Source: Chiua virens (Eukaryota; Basidiomycota; Agaricomycetes; Boletales; Boletaceae). Taken from it: DNA of 64,000 nt. Location of the stretch: NCBI GenBank assembly GCA_019787685.1, contig JAHNUO010000001.1, forward strand, positions 1,922,001-1,986,000, read 5' to 3'. A program made the position numbers and the translations under genes. Shown in pieces: positions 23,001 through 33,310 of this stretch. The notes under the pieces are model-generated. The model made no database searches and was not told the origin of the DNA. It worked only from the letters and a program-made list of their open reading frames with translations. Positions within the stretch are counted from its first letter, which is position 1. Each line of letters starts with the position of its first letter.

Positions 23001-23732
23001 TGGCCATCGGTTGGGTGGAACCTGCGGGAGCGGAGAGTTCGTTTGCGAGAAGATCTCGTAGCTCTTCGTTGTATAGCTCGACAAACGATATTTTGACGCT
23101 ATAGTCGGCTACCGATGATTCTAGTTGATGGAATAAGCGGAACAACACTCTAGGTATCATTCCAGCTTGAGCGGAAGGGTTTCCCATAGGCGTGGGTGTT
23201 AGGTCGCCTTGCATGGTGTATCTACTTCGAAGTGAGCTGTCAAGATATAATGGGATACCAGAATTACGCACGTTTTGCCCGTGCCGGTCTGCCCATATGC
23301 AAACAATGTGCAATTGTACCCCGTGAGGACTTCGTCGAGTAAGGGATTGACGACGTCGTGGTAAATCATTGCCTGGTCGGCCTCTGGACCAAAGACGAGA
23401 TCGAAAGGGTACGTCCGTGTTGGTGGCAATGTTACCACACCTAAACTGGAGACTGGTGCGGAGGTCTCGATGGTAACTTGCTTGCTCTTGGCCCCATGTG
23501 AACTGACGATAATGGGGGAGTTCTCCTGAATTTCGCGATCCGAGCGCCTTCGACATCGAATGACGACTTGTATGTGAGTTTCACCGTCCTCTTGTTCGTT
23601 GGACTTTGTACTCGTTAAGTGGTCGAATTTATCGGTTGGAGGGGGTGCGCTTTGCAACGAGGGTATCGCGGTGCGTGTCTTGGAATTAATTTGGGGAACA
23701 TTTGGTTTAGATCGAGCTCGACGAGTAGCCAT
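20005..23732 (-). CDS. Kinesin-5 (BimC/Eg5 family) spindle motor
   Basis: Five exons (23732-23272, 23221-21478, 21425-20973, 20925-20640, 20586-20005) encode about 1174 residues. The plus-end motor cross-links antiparallel microtubules for spindle bipolarity. Motor motifs are FAYGQTGTGKT (P-loop, split by intron 1), NDHSSRSH (switch I) and LVDLAGSE (switch II). A long stalk follows. The tail holds the BimC box, IPTGMTPRKRAWEYV, whose Thr-Pro is the Cdk1 site in this family. Exon lengths sum to 3n+1: in exon 4 the frame must change near a CCCC run (20838-20841) to reach the later coding sequence. One extra base explains this; a weak 58-nt intron could too. The start shares a 122-bp promoter with ELF1. 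Confidence 0.92.
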
Positions 23733-23854
23733 GACGTTGGGTATGGTCGTACAGCTTGAAGGACGCGTGAAATCAACCGCACGCGTTGAGATCACGTGCA
23801 GGTGGAGTCTCGCAAAGCCGCAACCATAACTCAGTCCCGACTTCTGGACGCAAC
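23733..23854. promoter_or_regulatory. Bidirectional promoter between kinesin-5 and ELF1
   Basis: Only 122 bp separate the two divergent start codons, so both leaders and promoters fit in this space. A palindromic CACGTG lies at 23793-23798, about midway. Confidence 0.6.
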
Positions 23855-24304
23855 ATGGGAAAGCGCAAGAAATCATCCAGAAAGCCAGCGGCAGCAAGCG
23901 CAGCAAGGCGGAGGACACCACTCGGTACGTTATGCTAGCACACCGTGGATGATATCTTAATATCGGCCATACACAGACACCGCGTTCACTTGTCTATTCT
24001 GCAACCACGACAAATCCGTCAGCGTTAGACTCGACAGAAAGGAGGGTATCGCCCAGCTCGTTTGCAGAATATGCGACCAACGGTTTCAAAGCAAAGTCAA
24101 CCGTGAGCTCTTCTTGTCCCTCTCGCCCCAGTTGATCGCAACTACATCCCCTCAGATTTGACAGAACCTGTTGATATCTACTCAGAATGGATAGATGCGG
24201 CCGATGCGGCCCAGAAAGACGACGCGGTCCCTCGCCGTCCGGCAGCCTCTTCCAGCAGACCTGTACCAACGCCCGCCTCCGTGGGGAGTGACGACGATGA
24301 TTGA
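23855..24304 (+). CDS. ELF1: Transcription elongation factor 1 homologue
   Basis: Three exons (23855-23924, 23977-24102, 24156-24304) give 114 residues. The basic start MGKRKKSSRKP is followed by the four-cysteine zinc ribbon FTCLFCNHD...LVCRICDQRF and LTEPVDIYSEWIDA, all diagnostic of Elf1/ELOF1. The tail is acidic (SDDDD). Family knowledge: it binds elongating RNA polymerase II and helps passage through nucleosomes and transcription-coupled repair. It is transcribed away from kinesin-5. Confidence 0.95.
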
Positions 24305-24596
24305 CCCAGTACACATTTAATTATTGTATTCTCTGAGTCTCGCAATTGTACAACATTGCTTGCAATCAAGACTTTCTACCAGTTCAGATCTATTGTCTTG
24401 TTTCTCGTAAGATGTCTCCGGTAGTATGTTCAGCCACCGCTAGAAATAGTCAACGTTGCTCTTTCACCCACAACACTTGGAATTCTCCAACCACTGTCAC
24501 CTTCCTTCTTGTCCTAACCACCTTCAATATACCCGTGTGCTGGTTGTAGACGCTCCCTAGACTAGACCTTCTTTCATCTCAGACGGATCGTCCATC

Positions 24597-27500
24597 ATGG
24601 CGTCCTCAACCAATATCAAAGTCGTCTGTCGGTACGTCGCTGGCCACAATCCTAGCCCGGCCGTCCCCGATGAGCAACCCTTAGATTTCGTCCTCCCAAT
24701 GCCCTCGAACTGAGAGAGGGCGGTGAAATCGTCGTGTCGTTCGATGACAACCTCCAAACAGTGATGATGCGCAACTCGCAGGCTGTATCTGGTCCCGAGA
24801 AGGACGGTTTTACCTTTGATAGGGTATTTTCGATGGGCACGAAGCAACACGAAGTGTTCGATTACGGTGTTAAGGAGTAAGTCCCCGAAGCTCTCGTCCG
24901 TTGTTGTCATTAACGTGGATCTTCACGCGTGGACAGCATCGTCAGAGGTAAGAGTCTTCGTGCAATTCGCGTTATTCGCGCAAATCATCGCTTAATCGTA
25001 AAATCATTCCCGGGATCATGCTTTCTTCTTAAGGAATTCGTCATTCTTAACTCAGATTACTGACGGACCACTTAGATGTTCTCGATGGTTACAATGGAAC
25101 CGTGTTTGCTTACGGCCAAACTGGCAGCGGTAAAACTTTTACCATGATGGCAGGTGGTTCCGCATATGATAATTACATTCGCTTATCGACTACCAGGGTG
25201 CGGATATAGACTCGGATGAGCTCAAAGGCATCATACCTCGGATAACTGAACAGATATTCCAATCAATAGTAGAGTCGGACGCTCACTTGGAGTATATGGT
25301 CAAGGTCTCATACATGGAAATATACCTAGAACGTATCCGTGATTTGCTGGCACGTAAGCCGACACGTTTTTTCTCTCATAAAATAAACTCATGTCTGGCA
25401 GCTCAAAACGACAATCTTCAAGTTCACTGAAGAAAAATCAAGAGGTGTATATGTCAAGAATCTTTCGGACTATTATGTCAGTAGTGCTCGTGAAGTTTAC
25501 GAGATCATGCGTCAAGGAGGAGCAGCACGCGTAGTAACTTCCACGAGTAAGTTACGTGTCCCTAATCTTAGCGGTTCTAGCTTAGTTTTGCGACAGACAT
25601 GAATGCCGAGAGTTCTCGATCACATTCAATTTTTCTCATCACGATCCAACAGCGAAACACTGAGACAGGCGCTCAGAAGAGTGGTAATCTTTACCTTGTG
25701 GATCTTGCCGGTTCCGAGAAGGTCGGAAAGACAGGGGCGTCGGGCCAAACCCTCGAGGAAGCGAAAAAGATCAACAAATCTCTTTCGGCTCTTGGCATGG
25801 TGATAAATGCTCTGACGGATTCCAAGGTCCGTAGTTAGCACTCCCGAAGGAGATTAAGCTCCTAACGTCGTTCCTAGGCAAAGCACATTCCAGTACCGTG
25901 ACTCAAAACTTACGCGAATCCTACAAGAATCTTTGGGTGGTAACTCGCGGACGACGCTTATCATCAACTGCTCCCCTTCAGCGTACAATGAAGCGGAGAC
26001 TTTATCTACCCTTCGATTTGGTATTCGCGCGAAGTCGATCAAGAATACTGCTCGCGTCAACCAAGAGCTCTCGCCGCTGGAGCTCAAGGGACTACTTTCG
26101 AAGGCACAACTTGCGAATACAAGAAATCTGGCCTACATACAAGCGCTAGAAGCCGAACTCTCTGCATGGCGTTCCGGAGGATCCGTCGAACAAGGTGACT
26201 GGGCCGCTCCTGACAAGCCCATATCTTCCGGCGTTTCCAAGAAGTCGACTTCACCGGCGACACCCTCAACTACCAGGAGTATGACCCCTATCAACCCGAT
26301 TGTAGAGGGCCTCAGGTCCGATATCGACTAGTCGACCACAAACACCTACGGTCATCGGCATGGACAAGGATGAAAGGGAGGAGTTCTTGCGCAGGGAAAA
26401 TGAGCTCAGCGATTCCTTGGCCGAGAAGGAGAGTGCACTAGCTTCTGCAGAGAAACTTGTCAAGGAGCTCCGGGAAGAACTGGCATTCCTCAGGGAGCAA
26501 GAAGCCTCGGTCTCTAAGGTAATATCAGGTCTTCTCCTCGAACTCTCATTCTACAGCAATTGTTGTAGGAGAACAAAGCCATGTCCACCCAATTAAACGA
26601 ACTCCGATTGCAAGTCGAGCGTCTCGACTACGACGGCAAAGAAAGTATCATTACAATTGATATCCTGAGGGAGCAGAACCAGGATGCCAAAAACGAATTG
26701 GACGAACTTAAGAAGATCATCACTGATCTTCGCAGCGCGCAAAAAGATGTCTCTGCAGAGGACAAAGAGAAGCGCAAACAGGAGAAGATGGCGCTTATGA
26801 TGGCCAAATTTGATGCGGTATGTTTCGTGCGAACACCAGGTCATTACGCGTCTGATTATCAACCTAGCAAGGAGCATTCTCTGAGAAGGACGAGCAGCTT
26901 CGTCAGCTGCTTGCTAAGCTTGACGTTGTTGACTCTGAGGCGACCATCTCGTCTCTCACAGTTGATGATGTGGTGTCAGCTCGGAGACAACTTACTGAAG
27001 CTCAGTCTTTGGTCCGTGAGACACTTGATCGCCTGCGTCAAAGTCAAGAAGAAAATGAGATGATCACTCGACGTCGTGATGAACTGGAGGGACGCCAGTC
27101 TACCCTGGAAGCCGAATACGAAGAACTTCTCGGTATGGTTGAATGGTACAGATGCCCTTACGACTTTTCACTTTGTTGGAACAGAGAAAACTATTCATGA
27201 CGAGGAGACAAGCAACGCCGACATCGCTAATTCAATGGTGGAATTCAAGGTACGCCTCACGAATCATTTGCGCCGTATTAGTACATGTTCGTGATACGAC
27301 TGCTCGACGTCAGAACAAACTCGAGGCGCAATATGCCGCTCGGCGGGAGGCAAGCATAGCCGAGGTCGCCGATTGCAAACAACAACTTGAGCTAAGATCT
27401 AACGAAATTCGCTCCCTGAATGCCACGATTGATAGCATGAAGAATGTCAACGAAGAGCTTAAGGTATGTGCCTCCCGATATTATTGTGTTCTAAACCAAA

Positions 27501-28503
27501 ACGATGCCACTATGTGTAGCGCGCTTTCGCCGTGACATCTGCAGGTATCGAAGGGGGCAAAAGCTTGGCTGAAAGTGCCCAAGACCTCGAGCGCACCCGC
27601 AAGGCAATTAATGTTCAGCTCGCAGAGTTTGAAGGTGTTAAGAAGTCGCTTATGCGGGATCTTTCGAACCGGTGCGAAAAGGTGAAATCATTGGTGTGGT
27701 GTGCGAACCAGCGTTCTTAACGCTGTTACAGGTTGTCGAGCTCGAAATTCAATTGGATGAAATCAAGGAGCAATACAACAATGTTATCCGGAACAGCAAC
27801 AGCAAAGCCCAACAAAAGAAGATGGCGTTCCTCGAGCGAAATTTGGAGCAGTTGACGATAGTTCAGAAGCAGGTAAGCGGTGGATTGCGAACTCAGGGTC
27901 TATCTCACAGGGCTTGTAGCTTGTGGATCAGAACTCGGCTTTGAAGAAGGAAGCGGGGATTGCTGAGCGAAAATTACTCGCTCGGAATGAGCGAATCCAG
28001 AATCTCGAGACCCTGCTCCAGGACGCCGACCGTCGGTTAGCCATTCAAAATCAGAAGTTCGAAACGCAGCTTCAATCAGTCAAGGAACGGCTCGAGCAAG
28101 CGCGTGGTAAGGCTAATTAGTACCATGCTTGATCGATCCCTGACGAATTAACTTTCCTAGCGCAAAAAGCGTCGAACACTTCGGCATTGAGCTTTGGTCG
28201 AATCGCTAAGCCCCTGCGTGGCGGCGGCGGTTCTGCCGCAGCCGCAGGAATCTCCGGTGCTTCTACGCAAACAAGCGGAGGAAGTGGGCCATCATCGGCC
28301 AATCCACTGACCAGAATCCAGACCGAGGAAGGAGGGTAAGTGATTGAGTTAGGCTCCTTCGAAGCAATGCTGACGAGGATCATTTTCCGGAATCCGATCT
28401 ATAATAGAGGTGGTACGTACACACATTTTAGGGTGTGAGACCATGCTGACATTGAACCCTAGCGAAGCGCGCTTCGTGGTTCTTCAACTCCCGAGGAAGC
28501 TAA
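24597..28503 (+). CDS. Kinesin-1 (conventional kinesin heavy chain), frame broken at three sites
   Basis: I infer eighteen exons, including an 11-nt exon (24937-24947) and a possible 5-nt exon (28408-28412), and a GC-AG intron (25150-25196) just after the P-loop. The motor motifs [23 protein letters not shown] and [10 protein letters not shown] are present, followed by a fungal-type neck, stalk and the tail motif [10 protein letters not shown] (IAK autoinhibition motif) and SWFFNSRGS. Once single extra bases at 25428 (T), about 25893 (G) and 26329 (T) are discounted, exon lengths give an intact frame of about 973 residues. As written, the first one stops translation after DNLQVH. Neighbouring genes are mostly intact, so this is either local sequence error or real decay. 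Confidence 0.9.
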
Positions 28504-29740
28504 AGGAGGGTAGATGTGCTGTGATCCTCGGGATGGGTCGTATTTCGTATTTCTGTCGTATTGACTTGGATATCTACACGTATCATCGCTTTTAATGCAT
28601 GTTACTGGGGAAGAGAGCGTGGAGGGAAGAAATATGTATTCAATACTAATCTGGCTGACGACGGTCGGTATCTGTCCCTGGACCAGGGTGTGGGTGCGGA
28701 AGGGAAAAAATATATGACAGCTGTTACCCTTGTTAGTATGTCATACGAGATATTATAGCTAGATCCGGGGAGCCGGATACATCGATCAAGACGATTACGA
28801 CGTCCCCGGGAGTCGTCTGCGCGGTCTGCGGCCAGTGACTGTCACGACGGAGCCGACGAGGGAATGGCACTGCTGCTGCTGACATCGTACTGTACTCGCA
28901 CTGTGCTCAGCATTCGAACGCGGTGCCAACGGAACGTGGACTTGGACTAACCACGCCGGTGCCGGTATCCACCCTGTACAAAATTTTTCACCGGAAATAC
29001 GCGAGGGCGGGGACCTGTGAAGGCTGTGTGTTAATGAGGGTCATCCAACCTGACTTTCGGGGAAAATAGTCAAGGTTCGCCAGGGTTCAGGCTCTGGCGC
29101 CGCCAAGAGCCTGTCCCGACGCCGAGCGCGACAGATCTCTCCCCTTCCCGGTCGCTCAATAGTCTCTGCTTTACCAAGACTACCCGTTCATTTACTCAAC
29201 TCTCCACATCCGCACTGGGCAAAGTGCCGTACTGGCGCAGTGACAGACCCATTTGTGTTGCGGAACCAAATTCTTAGCGACTCAATTCCGTTCAATAATC
29301 GCGCTACAAATTTGCTCCCACTGGTGCTCCTTGCTTTTTTCTTTCGTTCTTATAGCAAGGTGACTCTCTCAAGGTGTCCTGTCGTCCTTGCTTTCCTCCG
29401 GAGATAGCGCCGTACTGTCATCTGTTCCGTATCTTGGTTTCAGTACATCATATCTGGTGAGTCTCATCATTTAACGCGTCGTTTTTCGCCTAGCGCACAT
29501 CGTGGCTGGCTTACGATAATACATGCTCCATTCCTTATTTTCGACGCGCTCTTAACCGCGTCTCCGTGCCGAACCCGATTGTCATTGAACTTCCTCGCTT
29601 TCACAGCTAATTCATTACTTCTCCAATAAAATCTATAATTTCTACTTTTGTTTTTACTCGCGTGAGTTGCTGTCCGCACGCATCCTTCTCTTTCCTCATC
29701 CCGCTCTCCTCAGTGCGTGATTAATATACCTTTTTTCGCA
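28504..29740. other. Long intergenic region upstream of the Pumilio gene
   Basis: About 1.2 kb without a recognisable gene, unusual for this compact window. The last 300 bp are pyrimidine-rich and probably hold the promoter and 5' leader of the Pumilio gene, as is common for regulatory RNA-binding proteins. An in-frame upstream ATG is present at 29717. No repeat or RNA gene is seen. Confidence 0.5.
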
Positions 29741-32700
29741 ATGGCATCACATCCTGGAGATACATCTCGAAAGCCTTCGGGATCATCTACGCGTTCCGCG
29801 GGTCATTCGCCGTCTGCCTCACCGAATAATGTGTGTCTGGCATCACTGCCCTGTCAATTCTTTGTTGACGCACAATTACAGGGGAAGTTCACGCCGGCAA
29901 GTGCGACAAACATGTTTGGAGTTGGAATGGGTACTGGGCCCGGGCTCAAGGGCCTTAACTCTGGTTGGCAGGTTAGTCGATTTCTTGCCGCCCAAACACG
30001 TGGAAGCTTACATGTACCATCAGGTTTGGGGTTCCTCAACACCAGCATCAAAGAGGAACGCATCTATCTCTTCTGCGGCAAGTGTGAACGATCTTTCACC
30101 CCAGGGTGAGAACATGTATCGTTCCAATTTGGGGGAGAGTTGGACTGCAACGAGACCGTCAAGTGGTACTTGGGATGAGTTGAGTGGCAGCCCGCAGAAG
30201 AAGGAATTTTCTCAGTTGGTAAGTCAAGCAGTGAGCATTTCGAACGTGTCTACTGAGCTCAAGATAGGACGGGAATCCTTCGCTTTCTTTGCACCACGCG
30301 CGACAGAGGCAAGCGGCTGCGGTTCAAGCGGCTAAGTTATCGGGATCTAGAATTGTACGTACTCTTTGTTGACATCAGTGATTATTTGATGCTCAAATTC
30401 TGTTGTCTTTTGAGGACGATCGTTCGTCGGCAAAGCCCGGGCAGTTTTCCCCCCAGAGGTTCGATAATGGGCTTGGGAAGGATGCATCTGTGTCCAGCAG
30501 GTATCCTTCGCCGTCTAATCTTACTTACGGCTCTTCCTCATTCCCCGGGCAAAACGGAACGTTTGATGTCACGTCCATGGTTGAGAAAGAACTGTCACTC
30601 GGCCTCAGAGGGATGGCAGTCGAGGATGATCACATCAACAGCCAATATCGTCAACCATCTATCCCATCGCAACCGAACGGTGTTTCTCATCATTCTGTTT
30701 CTCCCCAGGTGCGACCATCCCCAATGGTTCAGGGTCGTACATCGTACAGTGGTTATCCCCAAGCAGACTATTCTTCCTATTATCCCAATGGTGCACGCGA
30801 CCCTTACATGGATTATGGATATGGATACAGCACATCTGCCGACCCCACACTATATCCAACCGGTGGCATGAACAATAATTCACCTGCGAATGTATACCCA
30901 GGAATATCACCACAGGCTCTACACACCAATGGCTCCGCTCCTCAGCAATCCGGTATCTTTTATGATTTCTCTCCTTCCGCTCGGTCGCTTTCACAGTACT
31001 ACTACCCGACGCATCAGCCGATGATGTATCCTGCTATTCCCTCCATACCAACACCACAAGTAAGCGCTGCAGTGTCAACCGGTGTACAGGACAAAAAACA
31101 GGTATGGATTTACTTTAATATCGTCCGAAGGGGCCTCTCTCACAGAGGATCAGTATGGTCTTCAGCAACAGGTGAGGACTGGCGCCAAATACAGAAGAGG
31201 ACCATTGGACTTATCTTTTTTATCGATCCGCCAGGCTTATGCGGCAGCTATTGAATATTCCACCCAAGTACCGTTTATGCTCCCTGGTAGTGCACTTTAT
31301 GGGCACCCTGGCTTGAATGCCCACGGGATACCGTTTTTCCACCAGAATGTGCGCCCTGGACGTCGTCACGACAACGATCCTACATTATCCTTGCGGAGTC
31401 CACTGTTGGATGAATTTAGGGCTAACAAGTCACGAAAGTGGGAGCTGAGGGTGAGTTATGTCATAAATCTCAAGATATCTAATATTGATATTGCCATACA
31501 GGACATCCTCGGCTATGTTGTCGAATTTAGTGGTGACCAGCATGGCTCCCGATTCATCCAACAGAAGCTTGAGACGGCAACATCAGAGGAGAAGCAGATT
31601 GTCTTCGATGAGATTGTCCCCAATAATACGCTACAGTTGATCCAGGATGTCTTTGGCAACTATGTGAGTTGTAGCATGTCTTCTCCTGGTATTGGTCTCA
31701 TCTCGAACAGGTCATTCAAAAACTGTTTGAGCATGGGACACAGGTGCAGAAAACTGTACTAGCCAATACCATGGAAGGTCATATTCTTCCGCTATCTCTG
31801 CAAATGTATGGTTGTCGCGTTGTGCAGAAGGTAGAGCTGTAGTTGTCCTAGTAAAACACCTACTAACTGCTTTCACAGGCTGTCGAGTTCATTCTTCCGG
31901 AACAACAAGGGTCGTTCGTGAAGGAGCTGGAACCCCATGTGCTCAAGTGTGTCAAGGATGCGAACGGTAACCACGTCATCCAGAAGTTGATCGAGCGTGT
32001 ATCTGCTGACCGCCTTGGTTTCGTGCAATTATTCCGTGGCAACGTGTACGACTTATCGACACACCCATACGGCTGTCGAGTTCTCCAGCGGTGCTTTGAG
32101 CATCTGCCTGAAGAACAGACCCGTGCCTTAATGGACGAATTACACAGATACATGATCAACCTGATGCAGGATCAGTTTGGGGTAAGCGACTTTCTCTAGG
32201 TCTGCGGCACTTTGGTGACTTCTCGACCACTAGAACTACGTTGTTCAATTTGTTCTCGAGCAAGGTAAACCTCACGATCGTTACCAAGTTATCGCCAAAC
32301 TCCGCGGTCAGATGCTGAACATGGCCCGACACAAGTTCGCATCGAATGTTTGTGAGAAAGCATTGGTCACCGCTACAACAGAGGAGCGTCGTGGATTGGT
32401 GGAAGAAATCATCGCGCCCAAGCCGGACGGTGTCAGTCCCATTGTGTCCATGATGAAGGACCAATTTGCCAGTAAGTCACTCGGGGTAGCTTGCGACCGT
32501 GATTAATTAATATGTTCGAAGACTACGTGCTACAACGTGCGCTCACGGTTGCTGACCAAGACCAGAAAGATCAGCTTGCGAGCAAGATTCGCCCTCAGCT
32601 TGTGAGCATGCGCCGTTACTCGAGCGCCTACAGCAAGCATTTGATTTCCAGTACGTTCTCGCTCACTCGGCACTGCTATATAAGCTGATTGAGTCGTGTA

Positions 32701-32793
32701 GTCGAGCGGTTGTTGGAGCGCACGGTCAATGCACCCAAGGCATCGTTGGACAAGCCAGCGGACTATCCCTCTATATCCCAGTCAGACTACTGA
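29741..32793 (+). CDS. Pumilio-family RNA-binding protein
   Basis: Thirteen exons join in phase to 810 residues; exon 6 is only 24 nt (31148-31171). The N-terminal 450 residues are disordered, rich in Ser, Pro, Tyr and Gln. The C-terminal third holds eight PUF repeats from about residue 480. Their RNA-contacting residues read SR..Q, NY..Q, CR..Q, NH..Q, CR..Q, NY..Q, SN..E, NY..Q, from [11 protein letters not shown] through FGNYVIQKL and ASNVCEKAL to FANYVLQRAL. This is the same series as human PUM1, so UGUANAUA-type 3' UTR sites are the predicted target. Such proteins repress or localise mRNAs in the cytoplasm. It is closer to animal PUM than to yeast Puf4/Puf5. Confidence 0.93.
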
Positions 32794-33310
32794 TGCGCGC
32801 GACCCGTCCTTGTTCGTTTGACAGTCGCCCATCATTTATCACTCGCTTTCCCGTTTCTGTTTCCGTTTGTCGCTTTCTCCTTTTGATCGCAATGCTATGG
32901 TACAATCGCATCAATCTCATTTTTCATACTCTGCACTCACGCCCGTTATCCCCGCAATGAACATTCAAGTTCCTAATGCATCTACACTGATGTTTCGTTC
33001 GTTTCTGTCCTCGCACACTTTACTCAATTTAGTCGGATATATACATTTACCTTCGCTGTCGATATTGGGCACTTTCTGTTGCTACTATTATCTTTACGTT
33101 CAGTCGTCGAATACTGCTGGATGCTTCAGCAGGTTATTCTAATGGTCATGGAGTTTCAAACGGTGACAGGAGAGCACAATCGTGACCAAACAAATCAATT
33201 GCGGTTAGGCGAGACCGGTTAGTTGTCGTTACCTGGACTTCCGGGTTCGAAGAGAAAAGCTATTACGTCTCTTGTCGAAACACCACAACCTCGTTAGACA
33301 CGTTGAAACC
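32794..33310. other. Intergenic region
   Basis: This holds the 3' region of the Pumilio gene and the SEC16 promoter. A 91-codon frame (32867-33142) has no recognisable sequence and probably lies in 3' untranslated DNA. Confidence 0.45.
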
